This document shows positions 1 to 11,371 of a DNA stretch of 64,000 bases, piece after piece; positions within the stretch are counted from its first letter, which is position 1, and every line of letters starts with the position of its first letter. The notes under the pieces are model-generated. The model had not been told where the DNA came from and did not search any database. It worked only from the letters and a program-made list of their open reading frames with translations. Location: contig JAEMBT020000008.1 of assembly GCA_018873245.2 (NCBI GenBank), positions 7,904,238 to 7,968,237 on the forward strand, read 5' to 3'. The DNA is from Archegozetes longisetosus. Its lineage: Eukaryota; Arthropoda; Arachnida; Sarcoptiformes; Trhypochthoniidae. Position numbers and translations under genes: made by a program.

Positions 1-43
1 TTGATGGAAACATTAATAACATTTTAATTGATACTAAATTTAA

Positions 44-994
44 TCATTCTGAATATTTAAGTCCCGAATCGCACAAAATTGTTACAACCCAACTCTCTTC
101 TGGAATAAGTCCAGAATTCAAAAGCTTAACACATGCGGCAACGTTTGCACCAGAAGTAAATCCAACATAAATTCCTTCTTTTTCAGCTAGCAGGTTCTTA
201 TAATAAATTGCTTCTTCATCGGTGATACCAATGCTATCATCGAGCGTTTCAAAAGTAAATAAAGGCATAACGAAACCATAACCTGAGCCCTGTAGTATAT
301 GATGTGGCTTAGTAACAGTTTCTCCTTTAATTACTTGCGAACCGAATGGTTCGACTGATGCACAAAATATCTTATCATTCATTTTCTTTAGAAAACGTGA
401 AATCCCAGTATAAGTACTAGCACTCCCAACAACTGAAACAAATGCGTCAACTCTACCACCAGTCTGTCTCCAAATTTCTGAACCTGTATTCAACTCATGA
501 GCCAAACATTGAGACTCATTGAACATAGAGTTTGCATTGTAAGCTCCAAGCTGTTCACCCAATTCTTTGGCTTTATCTTTTACTGCTTCGAAATCTTTTT
601 TGGTCACATTTCCTGGTTTGCCATCGACTTGTGGCACAAGAACTACATTAGCTCCTAATGATCTCATCATTTGTGCCCTTTGAGGACTATTGCCTTCAGA
701 CATAGTTAGAGTTAATGGATGCCCGCGTATTGCACAAACCAAAGCCAGACCACATCCTAAGTTACCACTCGTCAGTTCAACCACGGGTTCTCCGGGTCCT
801 AATTGACCACTTTCAATTGCGCTATCAATCATAGCGAGAGCGGCCCTATCCTTAACACTTCCACTGGGATTTAAAAATTCGCATTTGGCGAGAATGCGTC
901 CCTTTCCTGTCCACAAGCGGTCTAATGCTAAAAGTGGCGTATTTCCAATTAAATCAATCGCTGAATTAGTTATTCCATCTATTCTTGAGGACAT
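44..994 (-). CDS. Cysteine synthase / beta-cyanoalanine synthase-like PLP enzyme
   Basis: Intact 316-residue single-exon frame starting at ATG (994-992). Seen: the fold-type II PLP motif NPSGSVKDR with the Schiff-base lysine at K48, a substrate loop TSGNLG (residues 75-80), a glycine-containing phosphate loop near residues 189-197 (VVGSASTYT, poorer in glycine than the usual GTGGT), GFTSGAN near 279-284, and a C-terminal CDSGLKYSE that matches the family's usual end. Family knowledge: these enzymes form cysteine from O-acetylserine or sulphide, or beta-cyanoalanine from cysteine and cyanide. The length fits bacterial and plant cysteine synthases; there is no haem-binding N-terminus or CBS-domain C-terminus as in animal cystathionine beta-synthase. 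Lack of introns beside intron-rich neighbours suggests bacterial origin, as known for the enzyme that detoxifies cyanide in spider mites and Lepidoptera. Which reaction it performs cannot be decided from sequence. The downstream edge is 43 bases from the window start. Confidence 0.9.
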   Translation of the reverse strand: MSSRIDGITNSAIDLIGNTPLLALDRLWTGKGRILAKCEFLNPSGSVKDRAALAMIDSAIESGQLGPGEPVVELTSGNLGCGLALVCAIRGHPLTLTMSEGNSPQRAQMMRSLGANVVLVPQVDGKPGNVTKKDFEAVKDKAKELGEQLGAYNANSMFNESQCLAHELNTGSEIWRQTGGRVDAFVSVVGSASTYTGISRFLKKMNDKIFCASVEPFGSQVIKGETVTKPHHILQGSGYGFVMPLFTFETLDDSIGITDEEAIYYKNLLAEKEGIYVGFTSGANVAACVKLLNSGLIPEESWVVTILCDSGLKYSE

Positions 995-2057
995 TATTAC
1001 TTTAATTAATTAAATAAGTAAAACTTGAAATCCTATTGCAATAAGTAAAGACTTTAATAACGAAAATTATGTTGTGTCTGTGGAACTTTAATTTCTTTAA
1101 GCAGATGTTGTTTAATAGTTGTATATAAAATATGATAAATTTCTTTTGGATAGATAGTTATATCAAATAATTTATACTTTGAAAGAAGTGTATTTTATTT
1201 GCGAAATACAATTTTAATCTAATCTCAATGTAATGTATCTTCTATTATACAAAAGTAGTTCTCAAACTTTTCAGATGGCTTATCAGTAAAGCATACCCAA
1301 AACTCTGATTGCACTACCAGTGGCGAAGTCAGAAAATTTTGAATGGGATGCACAAAACCCGAAATCCCGAGAAATATTGAATTTGTTTAGAAATAGCTTT
1401 TGTCGTTAAAGCCTATAGTTGTAATAGTTTTAAATTCGAATTATGAACAGCGTCTCTAGAAGTTCTGGAATGGCCAGTACTGTACTGAATAGTCCTCCGA
1501 GTCCAGATAGAAGAAAACAGTCATTCCTTGACATGCAAATGTCCAGTAGTAGAGTTTATGATAATTTTAGAGAATTAATTGTAGAATAAATGGAAAAATC
1601 ATTAAGTTTTTAGTATAAAACTCTATTATTGACAATACCTTAAACTCAAAGGCTTCGCAAAAGTTTGCAAACACTGTAATAGTATCCAAAAAAGTTTGTA
1701 TAATAATTATTTAATAGCTTCGAGTTTCTGCAGAAAATAATAACCAATCAATTAGATCCTCAAATGAATCACAATATCAATAAGAAAATTGCAATCTCGT
1801 TGCAAAAAAATAAAACTATTGAAAATTTTATCCTGGAAAGTACCAGAAAAAATTGAGAGATATGTTGAAGTATAAACAAATCATATACAATCTGGCAACG
1901 CTAATTTATTTTTAATCCATTTAAGTGTTTTCAGTTTATATTTTCCATTTTTAGAACTTAATCAACTTTTGTATGAATTAAGACATGAAAATATTTAGTG
2001 AATTAGAAAATCTGCTGAAATAATTCTATGCTTCGTTTATTTTGTCAGAAATTTTCT
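995..2057. other. Intergenic stretch, AT-rich
   Basis: No coding frame is supported on either strand. One short segment near 1318-1334 (CCAGTGGCGAAGTCAG) resembles the terminal sequence of the hAT-like MITE at 50037-50280, but no matching second end was found nearby. Confidence 0.5.
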
Positions 2058-3788
2058 TTAGTAGAATTCAAAAACCCTTTTGACAAAGGTGCTTTTAAAC
2101 CGAGAAGTTACAAATTTCCAAATAATTTCAATCAAAAAAGTGATTATTGAGAGCGAATATCCAAACGATGAAATGATTAAACTATTGAGTATATTCTCCA
2201 TTTTGATATTTATTTCAGTTTTCTGTTCGTTTTTCCCAATTTCAATATGTTTTTTCTGCCTTTTATGTATTGATATATCTAGACTTAATTCATCTAAATA
2301 TTTTTGAAGATACAATTCTTTTTTTGACTGATGTTCTGCGATCCCAGTTTGATGGATATTTCTCAAACTTGTAAATAGCAAATAGATACGTTATAAATAA
2401 TGAATAATATTACAATCAATACTCACATAGTCCTGAGTTTGTTTTTGATTGAAGAATCCAATGATTTTCTGATTGGAAACCCATCATAATATAAGTCTTG
2501 ATCATATTGTGCCTTAACTAAATCGAATTGATAGTGGAATTTTATCAAACTTGAAATTATATAGAAGTCAGATATGAGAACGTGTCTTTGATTAACAACT
2601 TTTTCCAAGATCGAAATACTGTATAATTCAGCATAAGTTACAAACTCAACTCTCATTAAAAGTTGAGCGAAGCTCTAGAATTGATAGAGTTAAGAATTAT
2701 GATGCTATCCTCTAACACAATATGTTTTGCAAGATTGCTCACACTTTTCAAAATCCTGTGGCAATAAGAATCCTCTATCACCAAGATAGATATATCATTT
2801 TTTGTGAGCTCTTGCAATGACTCGATTTGATGTTGTTTTTTAGATACGAGTAATGCTTGAATATCACGCGTATAATGATTGACGAATATAATTGAGGCGA
2901 AAGTCCATAAAATTAAAAGAAATTTATTATGATATTTCTTAATTTTTGGACCTAAATTCGAAAAAGAATCTAAAAATTACTTTGCTTAACAAAAACAATA
3001 GTCCTAACTTTGTCCGATCAGCAGAGCTAAGTAGTCAATTGTAATGTAAACGTCAATTTTCAAAGATTTTGATTTTAGGAAATTTATCGAAATAATTATA
3101 ATATAAAATATGAGAATTAATCCCCAAACGTCGAACTGAAAGGCCATTAAGATTGCACTAAGATCATTGTAACGTAGATAATAAGTTGTGCCCATAATTG
3201 TTATCATCCCGTTGTAGGGTGTTAGGTATGGAAAGTCTGCAACTGTTGCTCTTTCTTCCCTATATGTGTATCGAGCTGGAATAATGTCTGCTTCCTAACG
3301 GATGCACTATATAAGTACTTTGTCACACTTTTCAACAAAATGTAGTATTAAGAAACTTACTCCTCTATCTAAAAGTCCAAGACCTCCGATCCACGAACCA
3401 TTCGGTAAGAGTTTTCCGCCCACGTCTTCTTTAATAACACTGAATTTTAAACTTTATGAAAGAAAATATAAAGATTAAAATATTTTCACAATTTATGAGA
3501 TAAATTAATACTTCAGTCCAAAATAACTTTGGATAATTTTCAAAAAGTACACGAATTTATGACAGATCATCCATGAAGTTGAATTCTGATGAAAGATCTT
3601 TTCAATTTATAAAATATTCGTTCAATATTATATACATTTAATTTGATGCTAAAGCACTCAATAGTATATTGGGAGATACTTTAATAGCTGACCTCATTAC
3701 GGAACAATCCTATTGATAGGCTACTTGTGTTCTCTTCCAGGTTCGAAATTTCATCACTTCTATTATAACTGATGCAAAAGTTCTCCAT
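2058..3788 (-). CDS. Ionotropic receptor (IR family), six exons, one frameshift
   Basis: A divergent ionotropic receptor, a ligand-gated cation channel related to glutamate receptors and used in arthropod chemosensation. Exons inferred on the minus strand: 3788-3693, 3585-3512, 3451-3361, 3294-3009, 2969-2427, 2367-2058. All five introns have GT-AG ends and keep frame; they measure 107, 60, 66, 39 and 59 bp. In order: a short N-terminus, S1 lobe with GGLGLLDRGEADIIP and VADFPYLTPY, M1 with FQFDVWGLILIF, a pore-proximal LLIGQ, M2/M3 with ILWTFASIIFVNHYT, S2 lobe, and M4 with FGYSLSIITFLIEIIW. The N-terminal half is short, as in many divergent IRs, so further upstream exons are possible. Odd: near 2657 the frame shifts by one base inside a T run (RASLNF then MRVEFVTYAE), with no splice site to explain it. 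It is either a young pseudogene or an assembly indel. Confidence 0.8.
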
Positions 3789-3930
3789 TTTTTATTATCA
3801 CGAGCGTTAATTATCTTCAAGAATTATAGAATTTTGATTATTCTACAAAATTGTTGAATGAGAGAGAATAAATTTCATAACGAAAAAATGTTTAGGAAGT
3901 TACATGAAATAACATTTTTTTACTGAAATA

Positions 3931-5207
3931 CATAGGGACTTCAAAAAGTAAACCATATCGTGTAGAACTATTCAACTTGCAAGTCATGTTTTTGTTTATT
4001 TTTATTTATGAACATTAAACTAAAGATTAGAGAAAAGTTATATTTAATTACGCTGTATTTAATAAGATATCATTTAAGTTTCAATAATGGCCAGCATAGA
4101 GGAGCGAGCTGTTATCAAGTTTTTCACAAAACTTGGTAAAAAAGCCAAAGAGATTCAACAAGAAATGTCGAAAGTGTATGGTGATGAATGTTGCACTTAT
4201 GATCGTGTAAGACATTGGGTCAACGAGTTTAAATTCGGTCGGGAAAATCTCGAGGATGAACCTCGTTCAGGTCGACCTCAAACGAGCACCACTCCGGAGA
4301 TAGTAGATGCTCTATGCTGTTCATGGAGTAGTTATGGAAGATCGTCGGTTGAGCATTGCAAAAATTTTGGAGTTATGCTGGATTAGTATTGGGTCTGTTA
4401 GTTCGATTTTGCACGACATTTTACACATGTCAAAAGTTAGCTCTCGTTGGGCGCCGAGAATGTTACGTTATCATAAAAGGAAAGCTCGCGTGAAATATTC
4501 AAAACAAAATTTAGCGATTTATAATGTAAATCCTGAGAATTTTGAATACAGTTTGGTAACTGGAGATGAGACATGGGTTCATCATTATGAACCTGGAGCA
4601 AAAATGGAAACAATGCAGTGGACCTTACGTGGTAAACAGCCACCGCTAAAGTTTAAAGTGAAAAAATCGTCTGAAAAAGTTCTAGCATCAGTATTTTGGG
4701 ATGCGCAAGGGGTTATACTAGTGGATTATTTAGAACATGGTAGAACTATTACAGGGTAGTATTATGCCGATCTCATGGCTAAGCTGAGGCAGGCTATTGT
4801 TTCAAAGTGGCGCGGTAAAGTTAAGCGAGGAGTTATTTTGTCGCATAATAATGTTCCGGCGCACTCTTCGAAAATCGCCATGTAGTCTTTGCAAGAATTA
4901 AAATTCGAAATTCTCAATCACTCCCTTATTCTCCAGACCTTGCCCCTTCCGACTATCATTTGTTCCCTAATTTGAAGAAGTTTCTGAGAGGCCAGACATT
5001 TACAACTGATGATGAAGTAAAAGATGCAGTCTCAACCTGGTTTTCGAACCAATCAAAAGATTTTTATTTACAGGGTATTCAAGCTCTCAAATAAAGATAT
5101 ACCAAATGTATTGAAATAATGGGTGATTATGTAGAAAAATAAAATTTAAATTAGAGTTGTTTTCATTACCGTTCTACTTTATATGGTTTACTTTTGAAGT
5201 CTCTACG
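3931..5207 (+). mobile_element. mariner DNA transposon (decayed copy)
   Basis: A 1277-bp element bounded by TA on both sides (3929-3930 and 5208-5209). The ends form terminal inverted repeats of about 28 bp: left begins CATAGGGACTTCAAAAAGT, right reads CGTAGAGACTTCAAAAGTA on the other strand. It encloses a mariner-type transposase. TIR mismatches and coding lesions show that it is an old copy. The TIRs and protein differ clearly from the mariners at 8.3, 15.3 and 42 kb, so it belongs to another mariner lineage. Confidence 0.92.
4087..5094 (+). pseudogene. mariner transposase pseudogene (DD34D type)
   Basis: The ATG at 4087 opens a paired helix-turn-helix N-terminus (MASIEERAVIKFF, then DRVRHWVNEF and LEDEPRSGRP). 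Frame is lost near 4307-4386 and the protein continues in another frame to a stop at 4757-4759, then resumes in that frame beyond the stop (YYADLMAKLRQAI). Catalytic landmarks: first Asp in GDETWVHHYEP; the second position reads SHNNVPAHSS where family members have HDN, so the Asp is Asn; the third Asp stands in PSDYHLFPNL. A further stop lies near 4885. The protein cannot be active, which fits an old copy. Confidence 0.9.
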
Positions 5208-8200
5208 TATTAAATCAACTTTGTCAGTGAAAATAGCTTTTAACACAAAAGATATTGTATTAAATGAATAAATTAATTTATGGAAAAATAGAATCTAAAA
5301 GTTGTTTCGTGTTTACACAGCAACATAGAATAATCAAGCCTAATTTTAAAATCGTTTTAAATTAGATATATTTTTTAGTTGCTAAGTTTAAAAATGTATT
5401 GCTTACATTCCATTTCAATTCTCAGATTATTAGTTTCTAATGTAAACAATATTGAGTTGTTCTAACGCTGGACTACCACTGAATACCCTTAATTATGTTT
5501 TAAATTTAATAAAATTTTATCATTTATCTAAATGTCAGAATTAGACTAAAAATATGCAATTGGTATATTTTAATTTTTATAATTAAATTCAATCATGAGA
5601 GAATTTCATCTAAGTTGTTATTAGAGAATTGTTGAATATTATTCGAAACTTCGTTTATAATCAGCTCATGTCTATTTACTTTGTAACTATTAACTCTATT
5701 AAATAAATACACATATATACAATTAATTAAGTCATCGTTGAAAATTATGTTCTATTCATGCATATAAAATTCAATTCAAAAATATCACATTTACTTACTT
5801 CAGCTAATTTAAATGACTTGTATTTATATAATTTAAAATCCTTTCACATAATCATGATTAAAGTGTTAGTTTTTCTATAGTATATTATAAACGTGGTCAT
5901 AACAACACCATTATTAATAAGAGAAAGAATAATTTATCAAAATAGCGAATGTGAATTCAATCTATATTCGATACGCTGTCGTCACATTCTTCTAATGAAT
6001 GTTCTAAAAGTTAATTTTTACATTTAATGATTTTTCCTTAAATATCGTAACAGTTTGTAATATTACAACATTCGTTAATTAATATTAATTCTATTAGGTA
6101 TTTCTCAACCGTAACTTGAAAATTATTGATTGCCTTAATTAATAGTTGTGTACCAAAAATAAGACAGTATTGACGATAATATATGATTATCTTTCGCGTT
6201 CATTGCAGAAAGTTGTGTTAATGTTGTATGCACTAACCAAAACGCATATAAGTGAGAGCTGGAAGTCATTTATTCTGATGATTCATTTTATATATCATTA
6301 AGATTCAAGTTGAACACTAATTAGGAATATGAATTCATGAGCAATATTTCTATTTTCCAGTTTTAGGAGATATGGAAGCATTATGATAATCACGTGAAAA
6401 ACACGTTATTAATTAAGAAGAGATTAAAAGTAAGAGCATAACTTATGATTTCCGTAAATGACTGAAAACTTACCAAAAATAACAATAATGATAGTATTAG
6501 GCTTACATCTCACAACACAAGGCTATATAATATCAACTAGATCAAATAATACTAATGAGATCAAATGGAAAATTCTGAAACGATTTTTCATTAATCAACA
6601 CAAAAGTAAAAGTGATTTATTTCAAAAGAATGTCTTTAAAATTTCATTAAGAATTATACCATTAATATGAATAAATCTTTGAAAGTAACTTTTTAATTCA
6701 CAATAGAAGAGTTGAATGTGTACGAATCATGTTCCAAATATCTATCACAATAATATTTATAGCCTATACAGTCGACTAATTAAAGTAATATGCAGTAAAG
6801 TATGTATTTAAAGTAAGAAAATAATCTATTTTTTGATTTGAAAGTATATAAGTATCTTAAAAATCATTTCTATTGTATAATTTTAATCTAAATTATAATT
6901 TAAGAAGTTCTTTATACTAACTGAATGAGCTAGTAGATTTAAAATTGTTTATACCCGTATTGGAAAAGTTAAATTTTTAAAAAATTGGCTGCAGTACATT
7001 CTTAAAAATTGTAATGCATATTTAAAATAATAACATTTAACATTTTTCAAAATTTTATTCTGAGTTTGATTTTCAAGATATCAAGTAAACCGTCGCAATT
7101 ATCAATGAAAAAAACGGATTCAAAATTTAGCGAGATGAAGCTAAAACACCCTAAAATCTTAATCCATGACTCCAAAAGTATTCGTAGCTATATTTATTAA
7201 TAAATTTTGATTTCCTATGAGGCTTTTTAAACAATTTTTCTGATCTTGTTGACTTCACTGTTATGCTTGGATTCATAATAACCAACCTGATCAACTTTGC
7301 TTAATCTTTTGGATGGAAGAATGTTAAGTGAAAGCATTTTTTAAGATAATTTTTATCTACCACTTCATTAAGACTTGATTTCGGTCCTTTTGATTTGCTT
7401 TCTTTAACTTTGGTTCCCTTCAAACTCATAGATGTAAAATTAGCTCAAGACTCCACTTGAAACTAGGATACACAGTTTTGCACATATTTAGGCTTAAAAT
7501 AATTTAGATAAAGAATTAATACAAATACCTTTCAAAGTATGTAAACAACTTCCATAGAAATAATGAAAACATGTCCTTATCTCTTACTTTTCGCATTTAA
7601 ATTAAAACTTAAGATCATGGGATTGGGATGAGGCTGAGACTGAAAATTTTGTGAATTTTATGCACTAGTTCAGACTAAAGAAATAATGGGTTATGTACTA
7701 AGAGTTTAATTATTAAATTCGTGTATTATAAAACTTGCAAACTCAAATTTGAGTTGATTTCTTTACTCACGGAGTCCATAGCCCGGGACTTATTGTATAA
7801 GAAAAATTATCTATAAGCAGACTGACCACCTCAATTGCGTAAGATTTTAGTGCAAAGCGGAATAAGCAATTTTTAATGAAATTCCAGAGACAGACTTAAG
7901 TTACATAGATACTTTTACTACTAAGATTACATCAATTATTAATGAGTTATTATTATGAGACTCACTTGAGAAATGGTCAGCCTGTTTATAAGGCATTAAA
8001 ATTAATAAAAAGCTAATTATTAGACAATAAAAGTTGAATTTAATATTATAATTTATAAAAAAAAATTCATTGTATTCCACTTTATCAATCGTTAATTTCA
8101 GTTCAATCTTAATGCAGTAGTCAAATGACAAAATGGAAGTGATTCAAGAAAAGATTCTTAGATGTTTTTTTCAGCATAGTGTTTTTTCACAAAACGTAGT

Positions 8201-8290
8201 TCATACTGTAAATTAATTAATTTAGAATAATCTGGAGGTTAATGAATAAGACAAAAATTTTAAAGGAATTTATTTTATATAAACAACATA
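5208..8290. other. Gene-free AT-rich stretch
   Basis: No frame here shows a recognisable domain, splice structure or signal peptide; the short frames at 6458-6670 and 7901-8131 have low-complexity AT-driven composition. A 42-codon basic frame on the minus strand ending near 7305 was examined and rejected (see rejected list). Confidence 0.6.
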
Positions 8291-9639
8291 TTAGGTCGGC
8301 TAAAAAGTAATTGCACATTCATATCTAATCAATGAATAAAGTTGTAAATATGTTTACTACAAATTACAACGCAGTTATTAATTTGCCGCTTCACGCTGCA
8401 GACCACTTTGATTTTACCGCTATTTATCAGTGATATTGTAGTGACCCCGAAAATTGACACTCTTCGGGCCAGTGTTACCAATGAAGAACAGAGAGCGTTT
8501 ATAAAGTACCATGCACTACTGTGTTCTACTGTCCATGAAATTTCCTAAATGCTAAATAAAATAGCCAGTCGAAATTCAATTAAGATGAGACAGGTATATA
8601 ATCTTTACCATCAATTTCGGGATGAAGGTCGCATATTATGCCAAGATGAGCCATGCAGTAGGAGACCTTGCGTTGCAACAGATGATAAACATCAACATTA
8701 ACTTGAAGAACTCCTAGAAGAACAAAGAAGTTGCACCACAAAAGATTTAGCTTTTCGGTTAGGGACCAGTAAGTGCAGTGTTCAACAGCTTTAAAAACTA
8801 AATGTGCGCAAAGTGTCATCACGTTGGGTACCATACAGTCTTACTAATGAGCAGAAAGAACTTCGAGTAAATATATCAATAGAACATCTTGAAAGATATC
8901 ACCATGATCCCGAGTTCATAGATAGAATTATAGCAATTGATGAAACGTGGATAAAAAGTTATGACCCCAAAGATACTTCAAAATCAAAAGAATATCGATA
9001 TCTTGGAGAAGAGCTGTGTTTGATTTTAAAAAATTGAAATTTTTAAATTTATGCAAATGATTTTGAATTTAATCTCAGACCAACGAAAGTTAGGGGAACG
9101 TTGAGAGATTGGAAGCAGATGATGATAGTGGCTTTTTATCAAAAAAGGGTGCTGGGTTATCAAATTCTTGGGAAATATCAAATTGTTAACAATGATGTAT
9201 ATCTTCAATTTTTGGAAAGAGTAATACTTCTTTTCATACAAAGACACCGAATTCGACATCCTATAATATTGCACGATACTGCAAGGCCCCATAGACATCA
9301 GAATGTCAAAGATTTCTTTACTAGACAACGATGGGAGGAACTAAGACACCCCCTATAGTCTTGATTTGAACCTCTGTGATTCAGACGGCATCGCTAGAAT
9401 TAAGAGGCCAAATAAGGGTAAAAGATTTTCAAACGAGCTTGCTTGGGGAGCTGCTTATGAAGAAGTTATTCGTGAAATTAATTTTAAAAATGCCGCCATC
9501 GGAATATGAAGGTTACCAAAGCGTTTGGAAGTTGTCATAAAGCTTGAAGGCGACTACATTATATAATACTAAAATATCATTTTTATAACTGTTTTCGATA
9601 AGGAGTTATAAATGTGCAATTACTTTTCAGCCGACCTAA
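8291..9639 (+). mobile_element. mariner copy A, DD34D, defective
   Basis: A 1349-bp element with TA at both sides (8289-8290, 9640-9641). TIRs begin TTAGGTCGGCTAAAAAGTAA on the left and TTAGGTCGGCTGAAAAGTAA on the right, complementary strand. The transposase relic shows VTNEEQRAFIKYHALL at the N-terminus, DEPCSRRP, SSRWVPYSLT, the first catalytic Asp in IDETWIKSYDPKD, the second in HDTARPH and the third in CDSDGIARIKRP, 34 residues after the second. Stops interrupt the frame after VHEIS, KHQH, VQQL, ILKN and RHPL, and at least one frame change lies between ILKN and the catalytic core. The copy at 15272-16621 is nearly identical and reversed. Confidence 0.93.
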
Positions 9640-10115
9640 TATTTGGTTGCCAATTCTTTCAGCTTTTAGCTAATTTCAATAATCCCATAGATAATCTGGT
9701 ATTTTAATTTATTCGGAATATTTAAAAATCTATTTCTTGATAGTTCTGAATATTTGTGAAAGTAACAGACAAAAAACTGTTCTAGCAACTAAAAAATATA
9801 GAAGTATAAAATCATTAAAATAATTATTACTAAAACTAGTTTTGATTTATTAATTCCAATAAAAAGTAAGATGACACGAAAAATGAAAACTGCTAATTCA
9901 CTAAAAGTTATATTCCTTGTCGAGACAAAGTTGAAGTTCAAAATCAAACATTGGAAGCATAACAAATAATAGTAATATTGATCAGTACATATTTATAGCT
10001 TCAAAATGAATTGCTATTTTGCTATGAAACAATGCTTATTCTATTGATACGATAATGTTGGTATCTTTTATGATTAATGCACAGCATTTTTGTTTATTGT
10101 TATAATTGGATTGTT
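9640..10115. other. Intergenic stretch
   Basis: Short AT-rich interval between mariner copy A and the gustatory-receptor-like pseudogene; no coding frame, inverted repeat or RNA gene seen. Confidence 0.5.
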
Positions 10116-11371
10116 TCAATCACTGTTAAAGAATAAATCACGACAGTATACATTGAAGGGAATCACATGCCCATAGAAATGAAACACTAGTTTCACATCT
10201 AAATGAAATAAATTTCCGACTATAGGTCGGATAGACATGAGTTTTATCAAATCATTTATCAGCAAGTTCTTCATCTCTTCTTTAACGTTCATCGTATCCA
10301 TGACACGAAGTTTGTCTATCATCAAATTACATCTCTTTTGTTAGTTTTTTCTAGCTATATCGGCAACTATTGCAGTTCATACTATAAAAAACTTTCCATA
10401 TATATAAAAACCTAAGACTTCAACGATGAACCAGACTGACCTATCCTCTTTTCCTAAAAGAGCAGTTAATCTGAATATAGTACTATTATACGCCTGTACA
10501 AACCAATAAAATATAAATATACTTATTTTTTCAAAGAATTCGCGTTTCTGATTATTCATGTTTAGTAATCGCTTGGCCAGTTCCTTCATCACTTGTGCTC
10601 TCTCTAACGTGTTTTGAGAGTTTTGAAGTACTTGAATAAGCTGTGGGAGTTTGAGGTGTTGCGATGCTCTTGTAAAGGTAAATATGACAAACAATCTAGT
10701 TTAGAGTCTGTGTTATCTTTCGTTTCAAAAATCTGCGAGTCTAATTCGTCGTATGCATTATAAATAAATGATACAAACAATAGATTACTGGACATCCATC
10801 CAGCAAAACAGATTATAATATCATAAGCTTTAAAGCAGCCGAAAATATGATAATAAACAGGCCTGGATAAGCCAAATAGACTTTGAATTTGATTCGCGAA
10901 ATACACGTAGTAGCCCAAATAATAAACAACAGATGCATAAATGACTGCTCTCATCCAAAACATTGAATATTTTATGCTCATTTTCTTCAGATTATTTTTA
11001 CCATTATCTTTCGATTCATTGTAACGAGGGGGAAAATAAAATGTAGACAAGATTTACTTTGAAATTTTTTAATTGATCAAAAGCTGAAATTTAGTCAACA
11101 CTCAAATAATTATAGCAGATTATAATGACTTTCATAGCTAGTTGATGAGCAACTGCTAAAGATCCTAATAATGCACATTTACGCAATCGTTCTTTCACTG
11201 TCAACGTAGTATTTTTGACAATATTCATATCGAATTTCCTCAAACAAAGATGAATACGATTCTGAAGCTGTTTAAGGTTATCAGCTGACATTCTGATCAA
11301 GATGATGACCTCTATTAAAATATATCATGAGATCCCGGGTGTATGGATAGCCAGAATCCCATAGACTTATT
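10116..11371 (-). pseudogene. Gustatory-receptor-like seven-TM chemoreceptor pseudogene
   Basis: Read on the minus strand, a series of frames gives a polytopic membrane protein: an N-terminal part around 11371-11091 (LLGSLAVAHQLAMKVIIICY), hydrophobic segments around 11050-10690 (MFWMRAVIYASVVYYLGYYV, CFAGWMSSNLLFVSFIY), a helical intracellular part (LPQLIQVLQNSQNTLERAQV), another segment (ISIFIFYWFVQAYNSTIFR) and a C-terminus near 10116 resembling the GR terminal region (LFHLDVKLVFHFYGHVIPF). Assignment to the insect/arthropod GR superfamily rests on layout and this C-terminal resemblance, not on a diagnostic motif. Breaks: a frame change near 10685, an in-frame TGA at 10377-10379 and a TAA at 10341-10343; joins near 11091-11050 and 11300 are also not clean introns. 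It lies between the two mariner copies. Confidence 0.6.

Noticed and set aside
7300-7432. A 42-codon minus-strand basic frame containing KGPKSSLNEVV, reminiscent of the RPL31 N-terminus.
   Set aside because: The resemblance ends after about ten residues, the spacing to a later WSHG is wrong for RPL31, and no processed-pseudogene tail is visible.
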